Positions 33,614-45,255 of a stretch of 64,000 nt of DNA are shown piece after piece. The DNA is from Jannaschia sp. W003 (lineage in GTDB: Bacteria > Pseudomonadota > Alphaproteobacteria > Rhodobacterales > Rhodobacteraceae), in contig NZ_CP083539.1 in assembly GCF_025144335.1 (NCBI RefSeq), positions 3,101,501-3,165,500 on the forward strand, in the 5' to 3' direction. Below the pieces are notes generated by a model. It saw nothing but the letters and a program-made list of their open reading frames with translations, was not told the origin of the DNA and did not search any database. The translations under genes and the position numbers were made by a program. Within the stretch, counting starts at the first letter, position 1; each line of letters starts with the position of its first letter.

Positions 33614-35335
33614 TCAGGTGGTGCCGATCAGGCCCATGCCCTCGAGCTTGAGCAGCACCTGCTGGGCGCAGTTGTCGACCTCGAAGCCTTCCGTGTCGAC
33701 CACCAGCTCGGCCTCGGTGGGCGCCTCGTAGGGGTCGGAGATGCCGGTGAACTCGGGGATCTTGCCCTCGCGCGCCAGCTTGTAGAGGCCCTTGCGGTCG
33801 CGGCGCTCGCACTCCTCCAGCGAGGTGGCGACGTGGACCTCGACGAAGGCGCCGTAGGCCTCGATCATCTCGCGTGCCGCGCGGCGGGTGGCCGTGTAGG
33901 GCGCGATGGGCGCGCAGATGGCGATGCCGCCGTTCTTGGTGATCTCCGAGGCGACGTAGCCGATGCGCCGGATGTTGATGTCGCGGTGCTCCTTGGAGAA
34001 GGTCAGCTCCGAGGAGAGGTGCTTGCGCACCACGTCGCCGTCGAGCAGCGTCACGGGACGGCCGCCCATCTCCATCAGCTTCACCATCATCGCGTTGGCG
34101 ATCGTGGACTTGCCCGAGCCCGAGAGGCCGGTGAAGAACACCGTGAAGCCCTGCTTCGAGCGCGGCGGCGAGGTGCGGCGCAACTCCTTGACCACCTCGG
34201 GGAACGAGAACCACTCGGGGATCTCCAGCCCTTCGCGCAGGCGGCGGCGCAGCTCGGTGCCCGAGATGTTGAGGATCGTGACGTTATCCTTGTCCTCGAT
34301 CTCGTCGGCCGGCTCGTACTGGGCGCGCTCCTGCACGTAGACCATGTGCTTGAAGTCGACCATCTCGAGGCCGATCTCCGCCTCATGCTCGCGGAACAGC
34401 TCCTGCGCGTCGTAGGGGCCGTAGAAGTCCTCGCCCTGGCTGTTCTTGCCGGGGCCCGCGTGGTCGCGGCCCACGATCATGTGGGTGCAGCCGTGGTTGC
34501 GGCGGATGATGCCGTGCCACACCGCCTCGCGCGGGCCGGCCATGCGCATGGCGAGGTTCAGCAGCGACATGGTGGTGGTGGCCTGCGGGTACTTGTCGAG
34601 CACCGCCTCGTAGCAGCGCACGCGGGTGAAGTGGTCCACGTCGCCCGGCTTGGTCATGCCCACCACCGGGTGGATCAGCAGGTTGGCCTGCGCCTCCTTG
34701 GCGGCGCGGAACGTCAGTTCCTGGTGGGCGCGGTGCAGCGGGTTGCGCGTCTGGAAGGCGACCACGCGGCGCCAGCCGAGCTTGCGGAAGTAGGCACGCA
34801 TCTCGTTGGGCGTGTCGCGCCGCGCCCGGAAGTCGTAGTGGGTGGGCGGCTGGAGGCCGGTGATGCGCCCGCCGAGGTAGACCGGACCGGCGCTGTTGTG
34901 CAGGTAGTTCACGGCCGGGTGCGCGAGGTCGTCGGCGCCGTAGACCTTCTCCGCCTCGCGGTGCTTGTCGGGCGACCACTTGTCGGTGACCGACAGGATC
35001 GCGAGGATCACGCCCTCGGCGTCGCGCAGGGCGATGTCGGTGCCCTCCTCGATCCCGTCCGCGAACGTCTCGGAGACGTCGAGCGTGATCGGCATCGGCC
35101 AGAGCGTACCGTCCTCGAGGCGCATCTCCTCGACCACGCGGTCGTAGTCGGCCTCGCCGAGGAAGCCCGTCAGCGGGGCGAAGCCGCCGTTCATCAGCAG
35201 CTCGAGGTCGCAGACCTGGCGGGGGTTCAGGTCCCACGAGGCCAGCGCGCCGGCCTCGTGCTTGAGCTTCTGCGCACTGTCCCAGGACACGTACAGTTCG
35301 GGAATCGGAACGAGATTGGGGGCGTTGAACGACAT
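33614..35335 (-). CDS. Bifunctional sulfate adenylyltransferase / APS kinase
   Basis: 573 residues. The N-terminal ~395 are an ATP sulfurylase: MNGGFAPLTGFLG, QTRNPLHRAHQELT with the catalytic HxxH type motif, and MIVGRDHAGPGKNSQG. The C-terminal ~170 are APS kinase, with the P-loop GLSGSGKST at 403-411, the DGDVVRKHLS motif and the lid KEHRDINIRRIG. Together they make PAPS from sulfate and two ATP in the cytoplasm, feeding sulfate assimilation and sulfotransferases such as the TPR protein at 38.5 kb. No other cys gene is adjacent. Confidence 0.96.
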   Translation of the reverse strand: MSFNAPNLVPIPELYVSWDSAQKLKHEAGALASWDLNPRQVCDLELLMNGGFAPLTGFLGEADYDRVVEEMRLEDGTLWPMPITLDVSETFADGIEEGTDIALRDAEGVILAILSVTDKWSPDKHREAEKVYGADDLAHPAVNYLHNSAGPVYLGGRITGLQPPTHYDFRARRDTPNEMRAYFRKLGWRRVVAFQTRNPLHRAHQELTFRAAKEAQANLLIHPVVGMTKPGDVDHFTRVRCYEAVLDKYPQATTTMSLLNLAMRMAGPREAVWHGIIRRNHGCTHMIVGRDHAGPGKNSQGEDFYGPYDAQELFREHEAEIGLEMVDFKHMVYVQERAQYEPADEIEDKDNVTILNISGTELRRRLREGLEIPEWFSFPEVVKELRRTSPPRSKQGFTVFFTGLSGSGKSTIANAMMVKLMEMGGRPVTLLDGDVVRKHLSSELTFSKEHRDINIRRIGYVASEITKNGGIAICAPIAPYTATRRAAREMIEAYGAFVEVHVATSLEECERRDRKGLYKLAREGKIPEFTGISDPYEAPTEAELVVDTEGFEVDNCAQQVLLKLEGMGLIGTT

Positions 35336-35365
35336 CGGCGGCCTCGGCAGTGGAATTTCCCCCGC

Positions 35366-35394
35366 CCCTAGTCACCGTTTGTGGCCGAATTCAA
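35366..35394 (-). promoter_or_regulatory. Promoter of the sulfate-activation gene
   Basis: On the minus strand TTGAAT (35394-35389), 17 bases, CTAGGG (35371-35366), 31 bases before the ATG. Confidence 0.55.
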
Positions 35395-35442
35395 GCGCGC
35401 CCGGCGCATTGCCGGAATGCGCCCCGCGCCCCGCCGCGGCGC

Positions 35443-35751
35443 CTAGAGGAAGGGCGCGAGGCAGGCCAGCTGGTCGGGGTCGCGCACGGGCTGTCCGCGC
35501 ACCACGTCGATCGCCGCGAGGCCTACGGGGTCCTCGGGGCGCGCGTCGAGGAAGGCGTCGATCGGCGCCGCGTCGCCGGCCGCGATCGCGCCGCCCAGCA
35601 GCGCGTCGCGCTCCGGCACCGCGAGGGGGCAGCTGCGGCCCTCGGCGAGGCTGCGCGCGGTCTCCAGCGACGGGTTGGCGCTCGGGGCCGGCGCGCCCGC
35701 GTTGCAGGCGGCCAGGAGCAGCGGAAGGGCGGCGAGGGGGGCGAGGCGCAT
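35443..35751 (-). CDS. Small lipoprotein, hypothetical
   Basis: 102 residues. The signal peptide MRLAPLAALPLLLAAC has a lipobox (LLAAC, Cys16). The mature part (SLETARSLAEGRSCPLAVPERD, ending DPDQLACLAPFL) has two Cys that could form a disulfide in the periplasm. Not recognised as a family. It lies after trxB on the same strand with a 64-base gap and may belong to the same transcript. Confidence 0.65.
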   Translation of the reverse strand: MRLAPLAALPLLLAACNAGAPAPSANPSLETARSLAEGRSCPLAVPERDALLGGAIAAGDAAPIDAFLDARPEDPVGLAAIDVVRGQPVRDPDQLACLAPFL

Positions 35752-35815
35752 GGGGAGGGTCTCCGTCGGGGTCGGCCCTGCTTAGGCCGGCGCGGCGGGC
35801 GCGGGCAAGGCGCGC

Positions 35816-38388
<2,573 letters not shown>

Positions 38389-38529
38389 GGGGCGGCCCCC
38401 CTCGTGTGGCGGCCCCCACCGCTGCGCCGGTTATCGCGGCGCGGGGCGCATCGAGCAAGCGGCATGGGAGAAACAGCGGGTTTCCACCGCCCTCGCGCCC
38501 CGCCGCACCCCCGTGCTAGGGCGCGCCCC

Positions 38530-40584
38530 ATGACCGCCGATGCCGCAACGCTCCGCCGCCTGCTCGACACGGGCCGCCCCCTCCTCGCCATGGCCCGCGC
38601 CCGCGAGGCCGCCGCCGACGCCGACCCCCGGACGCTGCAGGCCTGCGCGCGCGTGGCGCTCGAGGTCGGCGCGCCCGCGGAGGCCGAGGCGTGGCTGGAC
38701 CGGGCGCTGGAGGCCCGCCCGCGCGAGGCCGCCCTGTGGGCCGACCGCGCGCTGGCGGCCCACGCGGCGGACGGCGCGCGGGCCTTCGGGCGCCGCGTGC
38801 GGGATGCGGGCCTGCCGCCGGCCTTCGCCGCCGCCCTGGGCGAGCTGGCCTCGGGGCGCGGCGCGCGCGCGCAGGGCACCGGGGGGCTGGCGCCGAAGGC
38901 GCTGGCCGGGGCGCAGCGGCGGCTGGACGCGGGCGACTGGCGCGGCGCCGAGGCGGCGCTCGCAGGGGCCACGCCCGGCGCGGTGCCGCTCGGCCTCCTG
39001 GCCGAGGCCCGGCTCGGGCGCGGCGACGGCGCGGGCGGCGCGCAGGCGCTGCAGCGCGCCGCCGCCGCGGAGCCCTGGGTCGCGGCCACCCGCGCGCGCC
39101 TCGCCGAGGTCGCCGCGCGCGTGCAAGGCCCGGCGGCGGCGCTGCCGCAGGCGGCCGAGGCGGCGCGCCTCGCCCCCCGCCTCGCCGCGCCGGCCGTGCT
39201 CGCCGCCCGGCTCGCCCTCGCGGCCCGCGCGCCGGCGCTCGCCCGCCTGGCCAGTGCCGCGCTGCGCCTCGCGCCCCGCGACCCCCACGCCCTGCGCTGC
39301 GCCGCCGAGGCCGCCCTCGCCCGCGACCCGCGCACCGCCCTCGCCCACCTGCGCCGCATGCCCGAGAATGCACCGGGCCGCGCCCTGCTGGAGGCCCGCG
39401 CCCTCGCCGCGGCGGGCGAGGACGAGGCGGCGCTCGACGCCTACGGCGCGATCCTCACGGAGGCCCCCACCGACCTCGCCGCGCTGACGGGCCGGGCGCA
39501 GCTCCTTCAGTCGCTGGGCCGCGCGGAGCCCGCCGAGACCGACCTGCGCGCCGCGATCCGCGCCCACCCCGGCGCGGGGCTTGCGATGCGCGCGCTGGCC
39601 TACGGCACCGCGCTCGCGCCCGACGATCCGGTGCTGCCGGTGATGCGCGCCGCCCTCGACGGCCCCGAAGGCCGGCTCGCCGCCTACGCCCTCGCCCGCG
39701 CCGAGGCGCCCCACGCCCCCGAGGCCGCCGCCGCGCACCTCGCCCGCGCCAACCGTCTCCAGTCCGAGGCCTTTCCCTACGACGCCGAGGCCGACGCCGC
39801 CGGCTGGGCGCGGATCGCAGGGCCCCTGTGGAACGCCCTGCGCGACGTGCCGCCCTCGGACAGCCCGGCCCGACCGGTCTTCGTGACCGGCCTGCCACGC
39901 TCCGGCACGACGCTGGTCGAGCAGGTGCTGGCCGCCCACCCCGCGCTTCGGGCCGGCGGCGAGATGGGGGTGCTGCAACCGGCGCTCGCCCCGCTCTACG
40001 ACGCCGCCGAGGCCGGGATGGCCCCGCCCCTGCGCGCCGCCGCCGACGCCTACGTGGACGCGGTCGAGCGCCTGCGCGGGCCGGGACGCATCACCGACAA
40101 GTCGATCCACACCTTCCTGCACGTCGGCGCGGTGCTGCGGGCCATGCCGCAGGCGAGCGTCGTCGTGGTGCGCCGCGACCCCCGCGACACCGCGCTGTCG
40201 ATCTGGCGCAACCACTTCCCGGACGGCACCCACCGATACGCGGCCACCTGGGAGGGCATCGCCGAGCACGTCGCCCTGTTCGAGGCCGCCCTCGCCCACT
40301 GGCGCGCCGCGCTGCCCGAGGATGCCTTCCACGAGATCGCCTACGAGGACCTCCTCGCCGACCCCGAGGGGCGCGCCCGCGCCCTGCTGGACGCGTGCGG
40401 TCTGGAATGGGACGCCGACGTCCTGCGCTTCCACGAGCGCGCGGGACGGGTGGACACGCTCAGCTTCGAGCAGGTGCGCGCGCCGATGCACGCGGGCCGC
40501 GTGGGTGCCTGGCGGCGGCACGCGGCGGAGCTGGAGCCGCTCGTCGCCGCGCTGGAGCGGCGCGGGGTGGCGCTCCCGGACTGA
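38530..40584 (+). CDS. TPR-repeat sulfotransferase
   Basis: 684 residues. The first ~430 are Ala-rich helical TPR-like repeats (for example AEAWLDRALEARPREAALWA). The last ~240 form a sulfotransferase domain: 5'-phosphosulfate loop FVTGLPRSGTTLVEQV near 450-465, 3'-phosphate motif VVVRRDPRDTALSIWRNHF near 537-555, and AYEDLLADPEGRARALLDACG. Such proteins transfer sulfate from PAPS to a peptide or carbohydrate acceptor, which is unknown. PAPS would come from the enzyme at 33.6 kb. Divergent from the Hint gene. Confidence 0.9.
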   Translation: MTADAATLRRLLDTGRPLLAMARAREAAADADPRTLQACARVALEVGAPAEAEAWLDRALEARPREAALWADRALAAHAADGARAFGRRVRDAGLPPAFAAALGELASGRGARAQGTGGLAPKALAGAQRRLDAGDWRGAEAALAGATPGAVPLGLLAEARLGRGDGAGGAQALQRAAAAEPWVAATRARLAEVAARVQGPAAALPQAAEAARLAPRLAAPAVLAARLALAARAPALARLASAALRLAPRDPHALRCAAEAALARDPRTALAHLRRMPENAPGRALLEARALAAAGEDEAALDAYGAILTEAPTDLAALTGRAQLLQSLGRAEPAETDLRAAIRAHPGAGLAMRALAYGTALAPDDPVLPVMRAALDGPEGRLAAYALARAEAPHAPEAAAAHLARANRLQSEAFPYDAEADAAGWARIAGPLWNALRDVPPSDSPARPVFVTGLPRSGTTLVEQVLAAHPALRAGGEMGVLQPALAPLYDAAEAGMAPPLRAAADAYVDAVERLRGPGRITDKSIHTFLHVGAVLRAMPQASVVVVRRDPRDTALSIWRNHFPDGTHRYAATWEGIAEHVALFEAALAHWRAALPEDAFHEIAYEDLLADPEGRARALLDACGLEWDADVLRFHERAGRVDTLSFEQVRAPMHAGRVGAWRRHAAELEPLVAALERRGVALPD

Positions 40585-40596
40585 GCACACGGGCCC

Positions 40597-40818
40597 CGCC
40601 CCGGCCTCGCGCCAGAGCCCCAGGCCGCCGCTTGCGCAATCGCTGGGGAGCTAAGCGCCCCTGGTTGGCGAAGGTCCCGGCGCGAGGCCGGGGCGTGGCG
40701 TACCCGTGACGTCCGCTGCGCCCCGGGCTTGACCCGGGGCCTCCGGCTGCCCGTCGGCACCGTCACTCCGGAGCGGAGCCCTCCCCGCAAGCAAAGGCCC
40801 CGGCGCAAGGCCGGGGCT
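40597..40818. repeat. Family-1 repeats (copies C and D in tandem)
   Basis: Copy C: forward unit from 40597 (CGCCCCGGCCTCGCGCC) and inverted unit to 40695 (CCCGGCGCGAGGCCGGGGCG from 40676). Copy D: forward unit CGCCCCGGGCTTGACCCGGG from 40719 and inverted unit AAGGCCCCGGCGCAAGGCCG from 40795. They fill the 239-base gap between the convergent sulfotransferase and hemC genes; nothing else is visible there. Confidence 0.8.
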
Positions 40819-40823
40819 TGGCC

Positions 40824-41768
40824 CTACCCCGCCCGCCAGTCGAAGAACCCCCGCGGCGCGCGGCCCGAGAGGTCCCGCGCGAGGCGCTCGCCCAGCTCGG
40901 CCCCCTCGCCCTCCACCGCCTCGCCCTCGGCCGTCAGCACCTCCGACCCGTCGGGCCGCAGGATCTCGCCCCGGAACCGCAGGCGCCCGCCCTCCAGCTC
41001 CGCCAGCCCCGCGATCGGCGTCTCGCACGACCCGTCGAGGGCGGCGAGGAACGCTCGCTCGCAGGCCAGCCGCAGGCCCGTGGGGGCATCATGGATCGCC
41101 GCCAGCATCGCACCCGCCCGGTCGTCGGCCCCGCGCCGCTCGATCCCGATGGCGCCCTGCGCGATCGCGGGCAGCATCTCCGCCGGCTCCAGCGCCGTGC
41201 GAGGCACCTCGGCCATCGCCAGCCGGTTCAGCCCCGCCACCGCGAGGAACGTGGCGTCCGCCACCCCCTCGCGCAATTTCCGCATCCGCGTCTGCACGTT
41301 GCCCCGGAACTCCACCACCCGCAGATCGGGCCGCCGGTGCCGGAGCTGCGCGCCCCGCCGCAGCGACGACGTGCCCACGACGGCCCCCTCCGGCAGCGCC
41401 GCCAGCGTGCCCCCGTCCAGCGCCACGAAGGCGTCGCGCGGGTCCTCGCGCGGCAGGTACGCGTCGAGCACCAGCCCCGCGGGCTGCTCGGTCGGCATAT
41501 CCTTCATGGAATGGACGGCCACGTCGATCGCGCCCGCCAGCAGCGCCTCCTCGATCTCCTTCGTGAACAGCCCCTTGCCGCCGATCTCCTTCAGGGGCCG
41601 GTCCTGCACCCGGTCGCCGGTGGTCTTGATCGCGACCACCGCGAACGCCTCCTCCGGCAGCCCGTGCGCCCGCATCAATCTTGCCCGCGTCTCGTGCGCC
41701 TGCGCCAGCGCCAGGGGCGAGCCGCGGGTGCCGATGCGGAACGGGCGGTCGGGGGTCGGCAGGTCCAT
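40824..41768 (-). CDS. hemC: Hydroxymethylbilane synthase (porphobilinogen deaminase)
   Basis: 314 residues. It polymerises four porphobilinogen units to hydroxymethylbilane in tetrapyrrole synthesis. Motifs: RIGTRGSPLALAQA near 11-24, GGKGLFTKEIEEALL, AVHSMKDMPTEQPAGL, GTSSLRRGAQLRHRRPDL near 130-147, and the dipyrromethane-bearing Cys in DGSCETPIAG near 247-256. GAGGAGCG precedes the ATG. Divergent from hemE with 75 bases between, so both may be controlled together. Confidence 0.97.
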   Translation of the reverse strand: MDLPTPDRPFRIGTRGSPLALAQAHETRARLMRAHGLPEEAFAVVAIKTTGDRVQDRPLKEIGGKGLFTKEIEEALLAGAIDVAVHSMKDMPTEQPAGLVLDAYLPREDPRDAFVALDGGTLAALPEGAVVGTSSLRRGAQLRHRRPDLRVVEFRGNVQTRMRKLREGVADATFLAVAGLNRLAMAEVPRTALEPAEMLPAIAQGAIGIERRGADDRAGAMLAAIHDAPTGLRLACERAFLAALDGSCETPIAGLAELEGGRLRFRGEILRPDGSEVLTAEGEAVEGEGAELGERLARDLSGRAPRGFFDWRAG

Positions 41769-41785
41769 GGGCGCTCCTCGGGGGT

Positions 41786-41814
41786 TTGACACTCCATCCC
41801 CGGCCCCGCATTCG
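41786..41814 (+). promoter_or_regulatory. Candidate promoter of hemE
   Basis: Consensus TTGACA (41786-41791), 17 bases, CATTCG (41809-41814), 29 bases before the TTG start. Confidence 0.5.
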
Positions 41815-41843
41815 CTGTCCAGCCCCCGACCCGGAGACGCCCC

Positions 41844-42893
41844 TTGCCCGACGCCGCCGCCGCCAAGCCCCTCCTGCGCGCCCTCGCCGGCGAGACGCTG
41901 CCCGTGCCCCCCGCCTGGATGATGCGGCAGGCGGGCCGCTACCTGCCCGAGTACCGCGCCACCCGCGCCGAGGCCGGCGACTTCCTGAGCCTCTGCTACG
42001 ATCCCGAGCGCGCCACCGAGGTCACGCTTCAGCCCATCCGCCGCTTCGGCTTCGACGCCGCGATCCTCTTCGCCGACATCCTGCTGGTCCCGCAGGCGCT
42101 GGGCGCCGACCTGTGGTTCGTGACCGGCGAGGGCCCGCGCCTGTCCACGATCACCACGCCCGCCGGGGTCGCAGCATTGAAGCCCGCGGACGCCATCCAC
42201 GACCACCTCGCCCCAGTGTACCAGACCGTCCGCAACCTCGCGGGCGCCCTGCCCGCGCCGGTCGCCCTGATCGGCTTCGCCGGCGCGCCCTGGACCGTGG
42301 CCACCTACATGATCGCCGGCCGCGGCACGCCCGACCAGGGGCCGGCCTACGCCCTGATCCGCGAGGACCGCGCGACCTTCGAGGCCCTGCTGGACCGCAT
42401 CGAGGCCGCCACGGTCGAGTACCTCTCCGCACAGGTCGAGGCCGGCGCCGAGGTCGTGAAGCTTTTCGACTCGTGGGCCGGCTCGCTGGAGGGCGGCGAC
42501 TTCCGGCGCTACTCCGTCGAGCCCATGCGCCGCATCACCCAGGCCCTGAAGCGCCGCCACCCCGGCCTGCCGGTCATCGCCTTCCCGCGCGGCGCCGGCG
42601 CCCGCTACGAGGGGCTCCACGCCGCCATCGGCGCCGACTGCATCGCGCTCGACGACGGGGTCGAGGCCGCGTGGGCCGCCGCGCATGTCCAGGCAGGGGG
42701 TTGCGTGCAGGGCAACCTCGCCTCGCGCCACATGGTGACCGGGGGCGAGGCGATGGACGCCGAGATCCGGCGCATCCGCGACGCCTTCGCGGGGGGGCCG
42801 CACGTGTTCAACCTCGGGCACGGGATCACGCCGGATGCGGATCCGGAGAACGTGGCGCGGATGCTGGCGGTGTTGCGGGAGCAACAGACGTAG
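41844..42893 (+). CDS. hemE: Uroporphyrinogen decarboxylase
   Basis: 349 residues. It removes four carboxyl groups from uroporphyrinogen III to give coproporphyrinogen III. The signature [16 protein letters not shown] is at 23-38, followed by [30 protein letters not shown] near 132-147, and the C-terminal [18 protein letters not shown]. The start is TTG at 41844, with GGAGA eight bases upstream; no ATG lies closer to the family start. A family-2 repeat begins at the stop codon. Confidence 0.97.
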   Translation: MPDAAAAKPLLRALAGETLPVPPAWMMRQAGRYLPEYRATRAEAGDFLSLCYDPERATEVTLQPIRRFGFDAAILFADILLVPQALGADLWFVTGEGPRLSTITTPAGVAALKPADAIHDHLAPVYQTVRNLAGALPAPVALIGFAGAPWTVATYMIAGRGTPDQGPAYALIREDRATFEALLDRIEAATVEYLSAQVEAGAEVVKLFDSWAGSLEGGDFRRYSVEPMRRITQALKRRHPGLPVIAFPRGAGARYEGLHAAIGADCIALDDGVEAAWAAAHVQAGGCVQGNLASRHMVTGGEAMDAEIRRIRDAFAGGPHVFNLGHGITPDADPENVARMLAVLREQQT

Positions 42894-42958
42894 CAGGGGG
42901 CTTTGCCCCCCGGCGCTGCGCGCCTCCCCCCAAGGTATTTTCGAAACGAAGACGGGGA
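42894..42958. repeat. Family-2 repeat (copy 4, inverted) at the start of the oxidoreductase gene
   Basis: GGGGGC-TTT-GCCCCC, then GGCGCTGCGCGCC, CCCCCCAAGGTATTTTCG and AAACGAAGACGGGGATC. It starts at the hemE stop and ends two bases before the ATG at 42961, so the next gene's leader is the repeat itself. Confidence 0.8.
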
Positions 42959-42960
42959 TC

Positions 42961-44115
42961 ATGGAGCGCTTCGATTTCATCGTGATCGGCGGGGGGATGA
43001 TGGGGGCGCCCTGCGCCCGCTACCTCGCCGAGGCGGGGCATTCCGTGGCGCTGGTCGCGGCGCCCGAACCGGCGCCGGGCGGCGCGGGGCCGTTCGCGAG
43101 CCACCATGACGCCGCCCGCATCGCACGGGCACTGGCCTCCGATCCGGACTGGGCGCGCCTCGGGGCGCGGTCGATGGCGCGCTACGCCGACATCGAGGCG
43201 CGCTCGGGCGAGCGCATCTTCCGCCGCTCCGGGGGCGTACTGGCGGGGCTGCGGGCGGGACCGCTTGCGGGCTTCACCAAGCGGTTCCTCGCCGTGGCGA
43301 GCGGCATGGACCCCGCGCCCGCGGTGGCGGAGGGCGACGCGGGCGGATGGACCCTGCCCGAAGGGTCGGTGGCCGCCTGCGAACCGGGCGGCGGCTGGAT
43401 CGACCCCCGTGCCATGGCGCGCGCGCAGGTGCGGCTGGCCGAGGCGGCGGGCGCGCAGGTGTTCCCGCAGGCCGCCATCGCCCGCGCGGGCCGGGACGTC
43501 ACGCTCGCCGACGGCACGCGACTCTCGGCGGGACACGTCATTGTCGCCTCCGGTCCCCACGCCGCCTCCGACGGCTTCCTCCCCCGCCGCCCCGCGATGA
43601 CCGTTTGGGCGCGCACCGTCGCCTTCGTGGAGGTGGACGAGACCGAGGCGGAGCGACTGGCGGACCTCTCCACCCTGATCTGGGTGCCGGGCGAGACGTG
43701 GACCCACGACCTCTACGCCCTGCCCCCGGTGCGCTACCCGGACGGGCGCTGGCGCCTCAAGGTGGGCGGACAAGGCGCGAGCGGGCCGCGGATCGAGGAT
43801 GCGGCGGACATGGCCGCGTGGTTCCACGGGCCGGGCGACCCGGAGGTGGGCGCCGCCCTCCTCGCCGAGCTGCGCCGCGCCCTGCCCGGCTTGCGCGAGG
43901 CCGCCACCAGCACCGGCCCCTGCGCCGTGGTCTGGACCGAGACCGGCTTTCCCTACGTCGATGCCGCTGGTCCGGGCGTCACCGTCCTCGCGGGCGGCAA
44001 CGGCGCCGCGGCGAAGTGCGGCGACGAGTTGGGGCGGCTGGGCATGCTCCGGGCCACCGGCGCGGAGCTGGCGGGCGAGGGCTACCGAGCCACCTTCGAG
44101 GCCCGCTGGGCCTAG
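42961..44115 (+). CDS. FAD-dependent oxidoreductase (DAO family)
   Basis: 384 residues. It starts with the FAD dinucleotide motif DFIVIGGGMMGAPCARYLAEAG (5-26), followed by a D-amino-acid-oxidase/glycine-oxidase-like fold: RSGGVLAGL, a second strand GTRLSAGHVIVASGPHA near 180-196, and the FAD end motif VTVLAGGNGAAAKCGDELG near 342-360. It probably oxidises an amine or amino acid, substrate unknown. The only plausible start, ATG 42961, has a poor ribosome site (GGGG) supplied by the repeat. Its end overlaps the convergent hemF by four bases. Confidence 0.87.
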   Translation: MERFDFIVIGGGMMGAPCARYLAEAGHSVALVAAPEPAPGGAGPFASHHDAARIARALASDPDWARLGARSMARYADIEARSGERIFRRSGGVLAGLRAGPLAGFTKRFLAVASGMDPAPAVAEGDAGGWTLPEGSVAACEPGGGWIDPRAMARAQVRLAEAAGAQVFPQAAIARAGRDVTLADGTRLSAGHVIVASGPHAASDGFLPRRPAMTVWARTVAFVEVDETEAERLADLSTLIWVPGETWTHDLYALPPVRYPDGRWRLKVGGQGASGPRIEDAADMAAWFHGPGDPEVGAALLAELRRALPGLREAATSTGPCAVVWTETGFPYVDAAGPGVTVLAGGNGAAAKCGDELGRLGMLRATGAELAGEGYRATFEARWA

Positions 44116-44987
44116 GGCCAGGCGGCCAGCGGCGGCAGGCTCATCAGCACGGCATCCGGGTCGTGCCCCGTCTCCAGCCCGAACTTCGTGCCCCGGTCGT
44201 AGACGAGGTTGTACTCCGCGTAGAGCCCCCGGTGCGCGAGCTGCGCCGCGCGGTCCGCCTCGTCCCACGCTTGTGCGCGCCGCCGCTCCACCAGGGGCAC
44301 GAACGCGGGCAGGAACGCCCGCCCCACCCCTTGCGTGAACGCGAAGTCCGCCTCCCAGTCGCCGGTATCGAGGTCGTCGTAGAAGATGCCGCCCACGCCC
44401 CGCGCCCGCTTGCGGTGGGGCACGAAGAAGTACTCGTCGGCCCAAGCCTTCAGCCGCGCGTAGCGCCCCGGCTCGGCGGCCTCGCAGGGCTCGCGCATCG
44501 TGGCGTGGAAATGCTCGGTGTCCTCGGCGTAGGGGATTGCGGGGTTCAGGTCGCTGCCGCCCCCGAACCACGCGCCGTGAGGGGTCCAGAACATGCGGGT
44601 GTTCATGTGGACAGCCGGCACGTGGGGGTTCGCCATGTGCGCCACGAGGCTGATCCCGCTGGCCCAGAAGCGCGGGTCGGCGGCCATGCCCGGCAGGTCC
44701 TTGCGCGCCGCCATCGCCGCCACGGCGCGGGGGCTCAGGCGCCCGTGCACCTCGGACCAGTTCACGCCCACCTTCTCGAAGAGGCGCCCGCCGCGCATCA
44801 CCGACATGACGCCGCCCCCCGCCTCCGAGCCGTCCTCGGCGGTGCGCCGCGTCTCGGTCACGTCGAAGCGCCCCGGCGCGCCGTCGCCGGGCGTCCCGGC
44901 CTCCAGCGCCTCGAAGCGGGCGACGATCTCGCCGCGCAGGGATCGGAACCACGCGGCGGCGCGGCGGCGGCGGTCGGTATCGGGCAT
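44112..44987 (-). CDS. hemF: Oxygen-dependent coproporphyrinogen III oxidase
   Basis: 291 residues. It converts coproporphyrinogen III to protoporphyrinogen IX with O2. Family motifs: GGGVMSVMRGGRLFEKVGVNWSEVHG near 57-82, ISLVAHMANPHVPAVHMNTRMF near 110-131, WFGGGSDLNPAIPYAEDT, and GGIFYDDLDTGDWEADFAFTQGVG near 200-223. Together with hemC and hemE nearby it gives three tetrapyrrole genes within about 4 kb. An oxygen-independent HemN is not in the window. Confidence 0.97.
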   Translation of the reverse strand: MPDTDRRRRAAAWFRSLRGEIVARFEALEAGTPGDGAPGRFDVTETRRTAEDGSEAGGGVMSVMRGGRLFEKVGVNWSEVHGRLSPRAVAAMAARKDLPGMAADPRFWASGISLVAHMANPHVPAVHMNTRMFWTPHGAWFGGGSDLNPAIPYAEDTEHFHATMREPCEAAEPGRYARLKAWADEYFFVPHRKRARGVGGIFYDDLDTGDWEADFAFTQGVGRAFLPAFVPLVERRRAQAWDEADRAAQLAHRGLYAEYNLVYDRGTKFGLETGHDPDAVLMSLPPLAAWP

Positions 44988-45115
44988 GGGCGCTCCTCTC
45001 GATGCGCCCCCGATCTGGACCGGCGCCGCCGCGCGGACAAGCGCCGCGGGGGCGGGCCGGGGCCGGTTCGCGGCGGTTCCGTGGCGGGCCGGCGACCGGA
45101 TCGTGGCGAAGGTGA

Positions 45116-45158
45116 GGCGAGTTTCTGGCATTGTTCACAACCTGAGGTAAAACTCGCC
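45116..45158. promoter_or_regulatory. 9-bp inverted repeat upstream of the carboxypeptidase gene
   Basis: GGCGAGTTT (45116-45124) and AAACTCGCC (45150-45158), 25 bases apart, in an unusually AT-rich leader 98 to 140 bases before the ATG. A GATTC methylation-type site follows at 45177. Could be an operator or a leader hairpin. Confidence 0.4.
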
Positions 45159-45255
45159 GTTGCAAGAGTTTTGCTGGATTCGAAGGGTCCTTCGACGTAG
45201 GCTCGACGCAAATCAGTGGACCCGGAAACCGGGCCGCAGGGCAGTGAGCAGTATC

